Source of the DNA: a bacterium | GTDB lineage: Bacteria > Pseudomonadota > Gammaproteobacteria > Pseudomonadales > Moraxellaceae | Length of the DNA stretch: 64,000 bases | NCBI GenBank assembly: GCA_029945725.1 | Contig: JAQSDB010000003.1 | Location: 189,842 to 253,841, forward strand | Direction of reading: 5' to 3' | The notes under the pieces: generated by a model | Told to the model about the DNA's origin: nothing | Database searches by the model: none | Seen by the model: the letters and a program-made list of their open reading frames with translations, nothing else | Program-made: the position numbers and the translations under genes | Shown: in pieces, positions 42,907 through 54,267 of the stretch | Layout: the number at the start of each line of letters is the position of its first letter | How positions within the stretch are numbered: position 1 is the first letter of the stretch

Positions 42907-45900
42907 TTACCTCACCGTCGATGCGGCCAGCAATTCAGCAATGGTTTCCAGTAACTGGTCTTCCTGGAAAGGCTTGCCCATATAGGCATTTACGCCAATC
43001 TGGAAAGCTCGCTCACGATGTTTTTCACCGGTACGCGAGGTGATCATGATAATGGGCAAGTCTTCCAGATTGGGATTATGTCGCACCAGTGATGCCACTT
43101 CGAAACCATCCATGCGTGGCATTTCAATATCAAGCAGCATGACATCCGGCCGTTGATCCTCAAGCTTGGCAATAGCATCCATACCATCTTTTGCGAGCAG
43201 AACCTCATAGCCGTGACGTTCAAGCAGGCGCGACGTCACTTTGCGCACCGTGACCGAGTCATCAACCACCATGACCAGACGTGTACGTGCTGTTTCGGCC
43301 GCAGATTTTCCTGTTCCTGCATCGAAGGTCGCGGCAATACGTGGCTGCGTCTGCGAGGCCGCACGCAACATGGCAATAACGTCAAGAATGATGACAACAG
43401 AGCCGTCACCAAGAATCGTGGCGCCAGAAATGCCCGCTACAGATGCCAGCTGGGCGCCAACAGACTTCACTACAATTTCGCGTGAACCAATCAGCTGATC
43501 CACCTGAATGGCAATACGCTGCTCACCGCCACGTATCAGCAACACAGGCAAAGGCAGGGTATGCCCGAGCAGATTGGGCGACTTCACGCCATGCACAAAC
43601 TCGCCCAGATAGGAAAGCCGATAGGCAACATTGGCATATTCAAACAGGGGGGCGTCAGGTGCGTAGTACGTTTCCAGTTCATAGGGACTGGCACGTACGA
43701 TACCTTCAATCTGTGACAGGGGAATCGCGTAACTGTCTTCACCGATACGCACCATGAGCGCACGGTTCACCGCCACCGTAAATGGCAGGCGAACCGTGAA
43801 GGTGGTGCCCTGACCTGACACCGAATGAATGGAAACCACACCACCCATTTGCTTGATCTCGGAGGTCACCACATCCATGCCCACACCACGGCCCGATATC
43901 TGGGTCACCGCAGCCGCCGTGGAGAACCCGGCATGGAAAATAAACTGGATGACATCCTGATCGGAAATGTCCTGGTCTGCCGTGATGAGGCCGCGCTCAA
44001 GGGCTTTTTTACGCACAGCGGGAATGTTGATGCCGCGCCCGTCATCTGACAGCGTAAGTACCACTTCGCCGCCTTCACGGGCCAGCGTCAATGTGACACG
44101 GCCTTGCGCCGGCTTGCCGGCAGCAGCGCGTCCGGCCTGATCTTCAAGACCATGATCGACTGCATTACGCAGCATGTGCTCCAGTGGCGCGACAATACGC
44201 TCAAGCAGCGTACGATCCATTTCACCTTCGGGGTTGATCACATCCAGATCAGCCGGCTTGTGCACTTCCTGACCGGTCTGGCGCACGATGCGCTTGAGGC
44301 GTGGAACCAGGCGAGAGAAAGGCACCATGCGCGAACGCATCAACCCTTCCTGCAGCTCGGTATTGATGCGCGACTGCTGCAGCAGCAGGGTTTCGGTATC
44401 GCGCGCCTTGTCGATCAAGGTCGACTTCAAATCCAGTAAATCGGAAGCTGACTCCGTAAGCGCCTTCGAAAGCTGATTCAGCGACGAGTACTGATCCATT
44501 TCAAGCGGATCGAAATCCTCATATTTGCCACCAGTATCCTCGTTATGACGCGAGATGATCTGGCTTTCCATTTCGGCATCCATGCGGCGCAACTGTTCTG
44601 CCAGACGCTGGATAGTGGAGCCCATTTCTTCCACGGTCTGGGCAAAACCATGCACACCCATTTCTACACGGGAGCGCGTAATCGAGGTTTCACCCGCCAG
44701 ATTCACCAGCTTTTCCAGCAGATCGGAGGGCACACGGATCATTTCCTGCGGGCCGCGTGCCCCTGCATCCTTCCTGAATCCACCCTGCATTGATGGCGGC
44801 ATGATTCGTTCGCCACTTGCCACCACTCCTGCAACAACAGGCGCAGTCAGGGAAACAGCAGGCGCGCTGACCAGAGCCATCGGTTCTGCAACCACCAGCG
44901 GCTCATCTGCAACACTTTCTGCCACAGCAGGCGAAGCAACGCCAAAACCCCCACGAACGGCCTTGATGGACTCCAGTACAGCCTGCTGGCGCTCAGCAAG
45001 TCCTGCAAAAAACGCATCATCAACAATGCCGGCGCCACTCTGGACAGCGGCCAGATCGGTTTCCCAATCGTGCGCGAGATCCCCGAGCTTTTTGAGCCCG
45101 GCAAGACGAGCACCACCCTTCAGGGTGTGCAGATGACGCAGCAAGGCCTCCATATGAATCGTGGAGTCGCGATCGCCCAGCCACTCTTGCAAGGTGGTCT
45201 CAATGCCTTCTGCCAGCTCTTCGGACTCTTCAAGAAAGATTTCAAGAATATCGCTGTCAACATTCTCCGGAACCGGTGCCGCCTCAATGGTTTTTGGGCC
45301 CGGCGGAGGCGCTACTGCATGAGCCTCTTGCGCATCGGCGACAAGAGCGATCTCGGGCTCAACCGGTGTCAGCGTAACGCTGGCTGGCGTGTCCTGAAAA
45401 TTCTCCGGATCTGCCGCATAGGATGTGATCTGGAGAACAAGATCACTTGTTTCAGGACAGGCGCCTTGATGACGAAGTGCATCCACCGACTCCGCAAGAC
45501 GGTCGTGACAGCGATGCAGCAAGGTGAACAGCATCGGTGTGGGCGTCATGAGGCCATCACACACCGCCTCATAAAGATTTTCGAGATGATGCGCAAGATC
45601 ACCAAGCGGAACAATCTCCGCCATGCGTGCACCACCCTTCAGCGTATGCAGGCCGCGCTGCAATTGCTGCACCGGCAAGGTGTTATTGATGTCGTTATGC
45701 CAAGCCGCCAGTTGCTCGCTGGTCGCATCAACAATCTCACCCGCCTCTTCGAGAAATATCTCCAGCAACTCAGGATCAAAACCCTGATCCTCGGGGGCCA
45801 CTGAAACGGCAGGCGCGCTCACAATCACTACAGCCGGCTCAATCAGGGGAGCTGGCTCAATTACCGCAGCGGGCTCCACCTCATCGACAACAGGCTGGGT

Positions 45901-48900
45901 CAGGCCCGGGAAAAACTCTGCAAAGACCGCATCCCTGTCTTCTACGGCAACCTCGGCAACAGAATCGGCAACCGCCTCCTCCGGCAAAGAGGAAAACTCA
46001 TCAGAAAAAGATGACTCCACCTGATCTGTCTCTGATGAAGACAGATGCACCTCATCCACCGGCAATATATTTCCCGGCTCAGTGGCGCCTGCATCTACAT
46101 CGGGCACGCCCGCCGCAGGGTCGCGACGATAGGCATTGATTGCGGTGACCAGATCAAAACCGGCCACGCAATTACCGCTACTACGCAGCTCACCGACCAT
46201 GTCGGCAAGACGGTCGTGGCAGCGCTGCAGCAAATTCGTCAGTTCAGGCGCAGCCTTATAGCGACCATCAACAAGACCTTCGTACAGGAATTCAAGCTCA
46301 TGCGAGAGATCCCCCAGAGGGCGGATCTCGGCAAGGCGGGCACCACCTTTCAGAGTATGAAGATGACGCTGCAGCGCACCGAGTGCTGCTTTATTATCAT
46401 GGTCATTGCGCCACGCATCGAGCTCACCCTGCGCCGCCTCGAGAACCTCATCAGCCTCTTCCAGAAAAATTTCCAGCAACTCAGGATCGACCGCATCCAC
46501 GGCCACCAGATCAGCCGGCTCTTCCCATGCAGCAGAATCAGCATCGGTCATTTGCTCGGCAAGGCTGGGCTGGGCTTCCGATACAAAAGCCGCCATGGAT
46601 GGTTCATCGTTCAGAGCGACGTCCAGAGCGGCTACCGGTGTCTCCAGCAAATCCAGCAGGCGAGTCAGTACGGCTTCATTGGCGTATACCGTTTGACTGG
46701 CAGCAAGCGTATCAAACGTATTGATGATTTCGTCATGGGCGCCAGCGAGATCATTGAGCAACTCACTGTCCAGAGACAGCTCAAGCGCAGCAAGGCGCGC
46801 ATATACCCCCGCAAGTCGTGAGCTCAACAATGCCAGCGGAGCAACGCTGCAGTTGTCCGCCGCATTAGCAAGCAGCGATAGCTCATGCTGCAAGGCATCA
46901 ACTCTTGCACTTGCATCAGGGGATGACAGCCATCCATCAAGCTCCCAGGGGGCATCCAGCACATGATCCAGACCCAGCTCCATGAAACTGGCGACCAAAC
47001 CCTTGGTTGCTGCCGTAAGGTCGGATGCAACCTCACTATTCATTAATTGCTCTGAGCGCTCTTTTTCCAGACTGGCAAGGCGCTCTTGATCAAGACGATT
47101 GATGCGGGCGATCAGCTCATCCGCCGCTTCAATATGTCCATCACCACCACTCACCAGATTGGAGATACTGGCATTGATCAAATCATGGCCATCACGCAGC
47201 ACATGTAAATGATCACGGCGGGCGTTGCCAGTCTGATTGCGCAAATCCTTGAACAGATGCTCCATGGGCGATGCAATATCGGCAACAGCATTGATTCCAG
47301 CCATGCCTGCTGAACCCTTGAGGGTATGCAGGGAGCGCAGTACTTCATCACTGATAGGAGTAGCCGAGCGCTCAGGATCAACAGCGTCGAGGTAATGACG
47401 GATTTCTTCCAGATGCGTTTCCGCCTCACTGGTAAATATTTCCAGCAGGACAGGATCCGTCTCGGACATTGACTCCCGTGGGGTCGCCTCAACTCCTTCA
47501 TCGGCAACAGCAGCAGCGCCAGTATCCTCAGTAATCACATCGGCAGAAAGTTCAAGCAGTGGATCAGACTCATCGGCTATGGCATTGACGGTAACCGTCG
47601 TCGCAGGCGCACTATCGACTGGAGCCTCAAGGCTTGCCGCCAACGCATCGAAATCCTCGGCACTGGATGTATCCGCCTCAAGAAAGGCATGAGCCTGTTC
47701 TGCAGCACGCGCAACATCAAGCGCACTCAGAACCTCACCGCGCGATACCGCATCGGCAGCCTCCATCAAGGGACTGGTATCCAGCCGCGGTGGTTGGCGA
47801 TGCGCAAAATCCTCTACCAGACCCGGAATGACGGACAAGCACTCTGAAACCAGATTAACCATGACCTGATCGGGCTGCAGTATCTTGTCCCGAACCTTGT
47901 TAAGCATGTTTTCGAAAGCCCAGGCCAGTTCGGCCACGACCCTGGCACCAACCATGCGGCCAGAACCTTTCAGCGTATGAAAGCCGCGCCGGAACTCAAG
48001 CAGTGAGGCAGTATCTTCAAAATTAGCGGCCCATTTCGGGAAATACTGGTTGATGTTTTCCATCACTTCTTCGGCTTCTTCCACGAATATTTCGCGGATT
48101 TCCTCATCAAAGTCGTGATTATCTTCCGGCATACGGGTCAGTACTGGCAGGACAGGTTTCTTGGCTGCTTCGACAACAGGAGCAGGGGTCTCGGCCATTG
48201 GCTCAGAAGCAACATCCAGAGAAGCTCCTTCTACTTCTATCGCATCAATCAGTGCTGACTCGTCGAAATTCGCTGCGCTTTCATCGATAAAAAAACTTCC
48301 CTCACTCTCAACCACAGGCAAAACCGCGGTCACTGCATCGCCTTCAACAGACTCTATATCTTCGAGAAAAAACTCGTCGCCGGCCGCGGGCTCAAGACTG
48401 GCAGAAACACTGTCCCCCTCTTGCATAAAATCATTTAACGCCGATTCACCTAAATCAGCAGTCTCATTGGCCAGCCACTCTTCGTCAGAGATTGCTGCAG
48501 CGGCAGGAGCCTCTTCAATTCCAGCATCTGCAAACGGGGCTGCGGCAAAGCTGCTTTGTGCGACATTCAACTCATCCGAAATTTCCCGCAAAAGAGTATC
48601 GGCAGTGCGATCCTGCAGCACCTCGTCTTCTCTCGTCTCTACAATAATTTCCTCTTCCGGCAAGGCGGTAGCATCAGCAATCTCGGCCTCGAAGGCAGCA
48701 GCATTCTCGGCCGTCCACTCACCCTCATCGCCGGAAGCAAGATCATCTGATTCGTCATCAGTGACTGCATTGACCAGCGGGGGTGCCGCACTATCGACCG
48801 GAGCAAATCCAAGCTTGGCCAGGCCGCGCTCGGCAATATCCAGAATATTGTCGCCGCCGTGAGTATCATTGGCGATGCGCTCAAGATAGTACTCAATCGA

Positions 48901-50472
48901 TGTAATAACATCGGCCAGCGTATCCATCTCCTTCCAGTCGGGGCGATGCTGGCCGGCAAGCAGGCTTTGCGAAACATAACGGCCAGCCGCGCCGAGAATC
49001 TCGGCTGGGCGATGCAAAGAGAGAATGGAAAGTCCGCCGCGAACGGTATCGACAAGTTCCGGAATACTCTCAAGATGCGTCGGATTCCATTGTGAAGCGA
49101 TGTACTCAATGATCGCATCCTTGGCCTTCTCCAGTGCACCCCGTGACTCACGCAATACCGCCGATTGCGCATCCGAAAGCTGATCCTGCGCAGAAAACTC
49201 CGAGGCAGGATTGGCGGCAGTCTGGCCAATCGGCTTCTCTGCAACCATCCCCATCAATGTGGCCTCTACATAAAGCACTGCGCCAGCAATATCGAGGAGT
49301 CGGCCATCAAGAGGAAGCACTCCAGAACTCGTAATACTATCGATAGTCTCGATTTGCTCCTGCAAAATCCGGCGCGGCTGTCCAAGACCAAGAACGGCTA
49401 CCGTATCTGCAACCTGTTTAAGAACCGGCACGAGCGCAGAAAGGTCACCGACACTTTTCTCTGCATCTGTTTTACGCACGAACAGGTCAAGAGCATCCTT
49501 CACCCGGGCCAGTTCTTCACAAAGCGCATCCACCACCGACTTCATGGCTTCGCGATCCGGGCCATTCATGCGCGCCCGCTCTTCATTCACCAGCGCATCG
49601 CCAGGCAGAGCATCGTCCAGGCGATAGAGATCCTTTACACTGCGCAGCTTGCCGGTATTGCCGGAACTTTTAGCCACGTAATACAGCAGGTTTTTCAATA
49701 GATCAGTCGGGGCGCGTCGGGAAGCATCTCCGCCGGCATTTCGCAACTGGCGATCAACCTGCGCCAGCAGCATCTTTACTGACGTTCCTGCATCAATGCT
49801 TTTCTCAATCAAGCCCTCAACAAGGGCCGCACTGACAAGCCAAAGCTCGCGCAGGGGCGAAGCTCCGGCAAGCGTCTCAAGGCGCGCAAACAAATGCGCC
49901 ATTTTCTTCAGATTGTCGGGTGTATTGTCATTGCGAATGACGCCAAGCAGAGCCAGCTGATAAGCCTGCCGGATTTTTTTAAGCAGGACTGGAGCAATAT
50001 CCGCAGAGCTGACCTGAATGGGAGCGCGCTCTCCGGCAGCAAGATCAGGCGTAAAGAGAGCAGTCTCGGACAACAATGGCTCGCCACGCGCCGCACGCAA
50101 GTCATTAAGTAAAGGCAGAAGCACAACCGGAAGATCACGCCGCGACGCCTTCACTCGCTCAAGGTAGGGCGGCAATTGCAAAATCGCGCGCATGAGCACT
50201 TCCTGCCCATCAGGAATACGCGAAACCTGACCATTAATCAGGGCGAGACAAAGCTTCTCCATCTCTTCGGCAAGCAGGGCTGCGCCATAGAATTCCACCA
50301 TCTGCAGAGTGCCAAACACCTGATGCAAATAGGCGAGGCAGAAGCGCATTTGTGCTCCGTCCTCCGGATTTTCCACGAACGCTTCCAGCGCCTGTCGCGA
50401 CTGCTTCAGCGTTTCTTCGATTTCGCCCTTGACCCAATCCAGAGCCAGAAAGCTGTGATTGTCACCCATCAT
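42907..50472 (-). CDS. chpA: Giant hybrid CheA-type histidine kinase ChpA
   Basis: A 2521-residue histidine kinase for twitching motility. Five canonical HPt motifs appear: HTLKGSGRMVGA (about 830), HTLKGSAGMAG (about 1046), HTLKGGARLAEI (about 1370), HTLKGGARMAEI (about 1607) and HTLKGGARLAGL (about 1781). Degenerate HPt-like helices occupy the first 600 residues (YLHQVFGTLQMVEF). A very acidic linker (about 600-780) follows. The CheA core has EHMLRNAVDHGLE (N box, about 2100), LSDDGRGINI and GRGVGMDVVTSEI; then come a CheW domain and a C-terminal receiver with LLLDIEMPRMDG (Asp about 2447). ATG is preceded by GAGGG. Confidence 0.95.
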   Translation of the reverse strand: MMGDNHSFLALDWVKGEIEETLKQSRQALEAFVENPEDGAQMRFCLAYLHQVFGTLQMVEFYGAALLAEEMEKLCLALINGQVSRIPDGQEVLMRAILQLPPYLERVKASRRDLPVVLLPLLNDLRAARGEPLLSETALFTPDLAAGERAPIQVSSADIAPVLLKKIRQAYQLALLGVIRNDNTPDNLKKMAHLFARLETLAGASPLRELWLVSAALVEGLIEKSIDAGTSVKMLLAQVDRQLRNAGGDASRRAPTDLLKNLLYYVAKSSGNTGKLRSVKDLYRLDDALPGDALVNEERARMNGPDREAMKSVVDALCEELARVKDALDLFVRKTDAEKSVGDLSALVPVLKQVADTVAVLGLGQPRRILQEQIETIDSITSSGVLPLDGRLLDIAGAVLYVEATLMGMVAEKPIGQTAANPASEFSAQDQLSDAQSAVLRESRGALEKAKDAIIEYIASQWNPTHLESIPELVDTVRGGLSILSLHRPAEILGAAGRYVSQSLLAGQHRPDWKEMDTLADVITSIEYYLERIANDTHGGDNILDIAERGLAKLGFAPVDSAAPPLVNAVTDDESDDLASGDEGEWTAENAAAFEAEIADATALPEEEIIVETREDEVLQDRTADTLLREISDELNVAQSSFAAAPFADAGIEEAPAAAAISDEEWLANETADLGESALNDFMQEGDSVSASLEPAAGDEFFLEDIESVEGDAVTAVLPVVESEGSFFIDESAANFDESALIDAIEVEGASLDVASEPMAETPAPVVEAAKKPVLPVLTRMPEDNHDFDEEIREIFVEEAEEVMENINQYFPKWAANFEDTASLLEFRRGFHTLKGSGRMVGARVVAELAWAFENMLNKVRDKILQPDQVMVNLVSECLSVIPGLVEDFAHRQPPRLDTSPLMEAADAVSRGEVLSALDVARAAEQAHAFLEADTSSAEDFDALAASLEAPVDSAPATTVTVNAIADESDPLLELSADVITEDTGAAAVADEGVEATPRESMSETDPVLLEIFTSEAETHLEEIRHYLDAVDPERSATPISDEVLRSLHTLKGSAGMAGINAVADIASPMEHLFKDLRNQTGNARRDHLHVLRDGHDLINASISNLVSGGDGHIEAADELIARINRLDQERLASLEKERSEQLMNSEVASDLTAATKGLVASFMELGLDHVLDAPWELDGWLSSPDASARVDALQHELSLLANAADNCSVAPLALLSSRLAGVYARLAALELSLDSELLNDLAGAHDEIINTFDTLAASQTVYANEAVLTRLLDLLETPVAALDVALNDEPSMAAFVSEAQPSLAEQMTDADSAAWEEPADLVAVDAVDPELLEIFLEEADEVLEAAQGELDAWRNDHDNKAALGALQRHLHTLKGGARLAEIRPLGDLSHELEFLYEGLVDGRYKAAPELTNLLQRCHDRLADMVGELRSSGNCVAGFDLVTAINAYRRDPAAGVPDVDAGATEPGNILPVDEVHLSSSETDQVESSFSDEFSSLPEEAVADSVAEVAVEDRDAVFAEFFPGLTQPVVDEVEPAAVIEPAPLIEPAVVIVSAPAVSVAPEDQGFDPELLEIFLEEAGEIVDATSEQLAAWHNDINNTLPVQQLQRGLHTLKGGARMAEIVPLGDLAHHLENLYEAVCDGLMTPTPMLFTLLHRCHDRLAESVDALRHQGACPETSDLVLQITSYAADPENFQDTPASVTLTPVEPEIALVADAQEAHAVAPPPGPKTIEAAPVPENVDSDILEIFLEESEELAEGIETTLQEWLGDRDSTIHMEALLRHLHTLKGGARLAGLKKLGDLAHDWETDLAAVQSGAGIVDDAFFAGLAERQQAVLESIKAVRGGFGVASPAVAESVADEPLVVAEPMALVSAPAVSLTAPVVAGVVASGERIMPPSMQGGFRKDAGARGPQEMIRVPSDLLEKLVNLAGETSITRSRVEMGVHGFAQTVEEMGSTIQRLAEQLRRMDAEMESQIISRHNEDTGGKYEDFDPLEMDQYSSLNQLSKALTESASDLLDLKSTLIDKARDTETLLLQQSRINTELQEGLMRSRMVPFSRLVPRLKRIVRQTGQEVHKPADLDVINPEGEMDRTLLERIVAPLEHMLRNAVDHGLEDQAGRAAAGKPAQGRVTLTLAREGGEVVLTLSDDGRGINIPAVRKKALERGLITADQDISDQDVIQFIFHAGFSTAAAVTQISGRGVGMDVVTSEIKQMGGVVSIHSVSGQGTTFTVRLPFTVAVNRALMVRIGEDSYAIPLSQIEGIVRASPYELETYYAPDAPLFEYANVAYRLSYLGEFVHGVKSPNLLGHTLPLPVLLIRGGEQRIAIQVDQLIGSREIVVKSVGAQLASVAGISGATILGDGSVVIILDVIAMLRAASQTQPRIAATFDAGTGKSAAETARTRLVMVVDDSVTVRKVTSRLLERHGYEVLLAKDGMDAIAKLEDQRPDVMLLDIEMPRMDGFEVASLVRHNPNLEDLPIIMITSRTGEKHRERAFQIGVNAYMGKPFQEDQLLETIAELLAASTVR

Positions 50473-50578
50473 TTATGCCCTCAGGGGCCATATCGTTATT
50501 GTCTATGCCATCGTGGCGCTGTTATGGCGATCCTTGCCGTACGATTGCCATGCTGTTTCTTGCATGGCAAACATGCCA

Positions 50579-51466
50579 TCAAACCTTTCGACGAAACGCC
50601 AACGTATCCGGATAATCCACTCGTACCAGCTGCGGATGCGCCCAATCTGCAGCCTCTCCCACACCCAGCACCATCAATCCACCAGGCGCAAGGCGCGCTG
50701 CGAGATTGGCGAGAATGTCGCGCTTGCGAAAGCGCCGGAAATAAATCAGCACATTCTGGCAAAAAATCACATCAATACCGGATAACGGCATGCGATCCAG
50801 CTCCATGATATTGAGCTGAACAAAAGCAATGCGCTTCTTCAATGCATCAGTGACCTGCCAATCTTTCTTGCCAACCACCGAATCAAAATATTTATTCTTC
50901 CACGCAGTCGGCACATTGTGCAGGCGGCGTTCGCCATAAATACCCAGACGCGCACGTGATAACGTAGGCAAACTGATGTCCGAAGCCGTCACCCCAAAAT
51001 AAACCTTGCTGCGATTCAGGTCAGTCAATTGCGCATCCGTCTGCATGGCCAGCGAATACGGCTCCTCTCCCGTAGAGCAACCAACGCTCCACAAGTTCAG
51101 TGACTTGCGCTCCGGCTCCTTCATCATTATTTCTGAGATATGCGAACGCACCAGCGCAAACGAACTCGGATGCCTGAAAAAAGAGGTCTCCTGAACGGTA
51201 AGCCGATCAACAAGCACGGCCCATTCACGTTCCGCAACCGGACCGGCCATGAGTTGTTCGTAATAGGTTTCGTAATCACTTACACCAATCTCGCGCATGC
51301 GAATGGCGAGATTGGTTTCGAGAAAGGAACGGCGCGAGATCCCCACCGTCATACCGGTCCGGGCCTCGATCAGGGTCTGCCACAGCTCGAACTGTTCATC
51401 CGAGATGGGCGCGAGCGACTTGATGCCCCAACGGTTTGTGGTGGCCACATCGGTTGTCCTGTACAT
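50579..51466 (-). CDS. pilK: CheR-type chemoreceptor methyltransferase PilK
   Basis: A 295-residue SAM-dependent methyltransferase. CheR features: N-terminal helices FELWQTLIEARTGMTV, ETSFFRHPSSFALV, LWSVGCSTGEEPYSLAMQ (SAM motif), NIMELDRMPLSGIDVIFCQN and LIYFRRFRKRDI. It should methylate glutamates in PilJ for adaptation. Sits between pilJ (26 nt) and chpA (106 nt). Confidence 0.92.
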   Translation of the reverse strand: MYRTTDVATTNRWGIKSLAPISDEQFELWQTLIEARTGMTVGISRRSFLETNLAIRMREIGVSDYETYYEQLMAGPVAEREWAVLVDRLTVQETSFFRHPSSFALVRSHISEIMMKEPERKSLNLWSVGCSTGEEPYSLAMQTDAQLTDLNRSKVYFGVTASDISLPTLSRARLGIYGERRLHNVPTAWKNKYFDSVVGKKDWQVTDALKKRIAFVQLNIMELDRMPLSGIDVIFCQNVLIYFRRFRKRDILANLAARLAPGGLMVLGVGEAADWAHPQLVRVDYPDTLAFRRKV

Positions 51467-51492
51467 GCTCGCCCCAAAAAGGCCCGCGAGCC

Positions 51493-53628
51493 TTAGGCGT
51501 GTTCAGGCAATTTGAAGCCGGCGACCGACTGACGCAACTCATTGGCCATTTCTGCAAGATTACCAATTGAGCGCGCAGTCGCAATCGTACCCGCTGTCGT
51601 CTGCGAGGTGATTTCCTGAATCACGTTCATGGTATTGGAGATATGGCCTGCAGAAGCTGCCTGCTGGCGAGCGGCATTCGAAATATTCTGGATAAGGTCG
51701 GCGAGATTTCTCGACACCGTTTCAATCTCTTCCAGAGCCACACCGGCGTCCTGTGCGAGTCGCGCACCACGCACCACTTCGGCAGTGGTTTGTTCCATCG
51801 AAATAACGGCTTCGTTGGTATCGGTTTGAATCGTTTTCACCAACTGTTCAATCTGTTTCGTTGCAGCAGCAGAGCGCTCGGCAAGACGCTGCACTTCATC
51901 GGCCACCACCGCAAAACCTCGACCGGCATCACCAGCCATGGATGCCTGGATCGCCGCGTTCAAGGCCAGAATGTTTGTCTGGTCAGCGATATCATTAATA
52001 AGCGACACAATGTCACCAATTTCCTGCGATGACTCACCAAGACGTTTGATACGTTTTGACGTTTCCTGAATCTGTTCACGAATCGTATCCATGCCAGAGA
52101 TGGTGTTTTGCACCACTTCAGCACCCTTGTGGGCAATACCCACAGAGCGCTCGGCCACTGCGGCAGACTCGGCAGCATTGGCCGACACCTGGTCAATGGA
52201 CACGGCCATTTCATTAACGGCAGCAGAGGCGCCGGCAATTTCCTGAGCCTGATGCTCCGAGGCTTCGGCAAGATGCATCGCCGTAGACTGGGTCTCCTGA
52301 GCAGCAGCAGACACCTGCACAGCTGTCTGGTTAATCGTGGTAACAAGGCCGCGCAACTGGTCAATCGAGTAGTTGATCGAGTCGGCAATGGCGCCTGTAA
52401 AATCTTCGGTAACCGTTGCCTGTACCGTTAGATCACCGTCAGCAAGGTCGCCAAGCTCATCAAGGAGACGCAAAATAGCATCCTGATTACGACGATTCTC
52501 CGATTCGATCTGTTCGGCTCGCGCCATTTCCTGATTACGCTCAACCTGGGCACTGATGCGATCGCGGTTGGCGCCGATGGAGAAAAGCTTCATGCCGCAA
52601 GCAATGCCAAGAATCAATGCCACAATGCCGATCAGGGTATAGATCGTTGTATCAGCGCCCTCAGCAACTTTCGTTGACAACTCAGTGGTGGCATCAAGCA
52701 TGCCCTTGGAGTCGCGGAAAATGGAATCTGCCGCTTCACGCACCTGAAACAACTCTGGCGAAGTCTCAAGAATGGCATCTGCCGACTTTTTCACAGACTG
52801 GTCAAAGCTTTCAGCAATTGCCGAGAGGGCATCTTGCGCTTCCGGATCAGTTACCTGTTGCACGCCCAGCGCAGCATCACCATCGAGCATACCCTTCAGC
52901 ACACGTTCGAATTGTGCAGAGTCACGTCCAAAGGAGTCGGCAGAAGTAACTGCGTCAGTGCCACCCTGCAGCACCTTGTTAACGGAGCGCAAGATACGCT
53001 CTGCCAATACGGACTGTTGTTTGGCAATTGAGATCTGGCCAGCAGATGCCTTCGTACGCAACATGCCCTCAACCACGATATCGTATTCTGCCTGCAGGTC
53101 AGGAACGGTTTCCGTCAGCGTCTGCGCGAGCTCGTGCAGACCTGTCACCGAGGCTTTGCCATCCAGCACAATCTTGGCGTTATTGGAGACAGGCTGCCAA
53201 ATCTTCTCGACGCCAAGCATCTCAGGCGCCTTTTCGCCTCGCGAAGCCTTGAGTGCGCCCCAACGCTCCTGGAAATCATCGTGTGCCTTCTTCAGCTGCG
53301 CGAAAGCTTCGTCATTACCGCCAGCTGCTTCCGTCGCATTCTTGGCAATATCCTGAGAAAGCACGCGCAGCTCGGAGGCGTTCTTGATCATGGTAGTGGC
53401 GTTATAACTCTTCACACCCACCACGAAGAATGCGGCCACCACCACCGCCAATGCGGCCGCCAACCCTATCAGCCAAGGCTTTGTATCCGCCACGTCACTG
53501 GAGGTATCCGTGAATAGAGAGGACCAGAACTCACGCTGAAGTAAAGAGCGAAAGCTTTCTTTGGAGAAAACACGCTTCCATTCAACGTTCGTGAATTTGT
53601 CACGAGCAGCTTGCAGATTTGGATTCAT
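51493..53628 (-). CDS. pilJ: Methyl-accepting chemotaxis protein PilJ
   Basis: A 711-residue chemoreceptor from [17 protein letters not shown] (53628); the track start adds an unsupported leader. A first membrane helix at about 50-70 ([20 protein letters not shown]) and a second at about 333-353 ([17 protein letters not shown]) enclose a periplasmic PilJ-type sensor. Then come HAMP-like and signalling regions with the hairpin core [20 protein letters not shown]. PilJ is the receptor for the Chp pathway, in Pseudomonas sensing pilus-surface contact through pilin. Confidence 0.93.
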   Translation of the reverse strand: MNPNLQAARDKFTNVEWKRVFSKESFRSLLQREFWSSLFTDTSSDVADTKPWLIGLAAALAVVVAAFFVVGVKSYNATTMIKNASELRVLSQDIAKNATEAAGGNDEAFAQLKKAHDDFQERWGALKASRGEKAPEMLGVEKIWQPVSNNAKIVLDGKASVTGLHELAQTLTETVPDLQAEYDIVVEGMLRTKASAGQISIAKQQSVLAERILRSVNKVLQGGTDAVTSADSFGRDSAQFERVLKGMLDGDAALGVQQVTDPEAQDALSAIAESFDQSVKKSADAILETSPELFQVREAADSIFRDSKGMLDATTELSTKVAEGADTTIYTLIGIVALILGIACGMKLFSIGANRDRISAQVERNQEMARAEQIESENRRNQDAILRLLDELGDLADGDLTVQATVTEDFTGAIADSINYSIDQLRGLVTTINQTAVQVSAAAQETQSTAMHLAEASEHQAQEIAGASAAVNEMAVSIDQVSANAAESAAVAERSVGIAHKGAEVVQNTISGMDTIREQIQETSKRIKRLGESSQEIGDIVSLINDIADQTNILALNAAIQASMAGDAGRGFAVVADEVQRLAERSAAATKQIEQLVKTIQTDTNEAVISMEQTTAEVVRGARLAQDAGVALEEIETVSRNLADLIQNISNAARQQAASAGHISNTMNVIQEITSQTTAGTIATARSIGNLAEMANELRQSVAGFKLPEHA

Positions 53629-53707
53629 ACCATCAGCCCTCGACGGCCCCCTGTTGTAATTTTTTAATTGGCAGACCGGCATGCCGGTCCATTTTCAAGC
53701 TGCATTC

Positions 53708-54244
53708 TCAGGAATGGGCAGCCTGTAGAAACTGTGGATCCTCTACCAGTCGGCTCAGGCTGAAAATCGTCCATTGACGGTCTTCACGCTTAAAAGCCCC
53801 CTGTACAAACGGCACCAGTTCGGCAGGTACCGCAGGTGTTTCTGCGGAGTAATCCTGCACAGGAAAGTGCTGCATACCCAACACGTCATCCACGACCAGC
53901 CCGCTGAAAATATCGCCCTGATCAATCACGATCAGGCGACGTCTGTGCTCCTGCAGGGTAGACAGCCGATTGAAATAACCCAGAAGGTCCATGATCGGCA
54001 GCAAGCGGCCACGCACATTGGCAATTCCCTTCATCCATGACCTCACCCCGGGCACATGGGTATAGCGCGGCACTGCCAGCACCTCGGAAACCTCCCCCAT
54101 GGCCGCAAGAAAATACTGGCCATCAAGCGTAAAGCCGATACCGCTCCAGTACTCGATTGCCTGCCCGTCAGCAGGCAGACCCAAAGTGCGCTGCCTGGAT
54201 CTTTCTGCAATTTCGAGAAGCTTTATGAAGCCCTTAGCCGCCAT
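53708..54244 (-). CDS. pilI: CheW-like adaptor PilI
   Basis: A 178-residue CheW-domain protein (GFTLDGQYFLAAMGEVSEVL, WMKGIANVRGRLLPIMDL, GLVVDDVLGMQHFP) that couples the receptor PilJ to ChpA. Position third in pilGHIJK agrees. 23 nt after pilH and 79 nt before pilJ. Confidence 0.92.
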   Translation of the reverse strand: MAAKGFIKLLEIAERSRQRTLGLPADGQAIEYWSGIGFTLDGQYFLAAMGEVSEVLAVPRYTHVPGVRSWMKGIANVRGRLLPIMDLLGYFNRLSTLQEHRRRLIVIDQGDIFSGLVVDDVLGMQHFPVQDYSAETPAVPAELVPFVQGAFKREDRQWTIFSLSRLVEDPQFLQAAHS

Positions 54245-54267
54245 GATATCTACTTGTTATTTTTGGG

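Noticed and set aside
43153-50112. Many plus-strand ORFs opposite chpA
   Set aside because: All are antisense to one continuous 2521-codon frame with recognisable domains.
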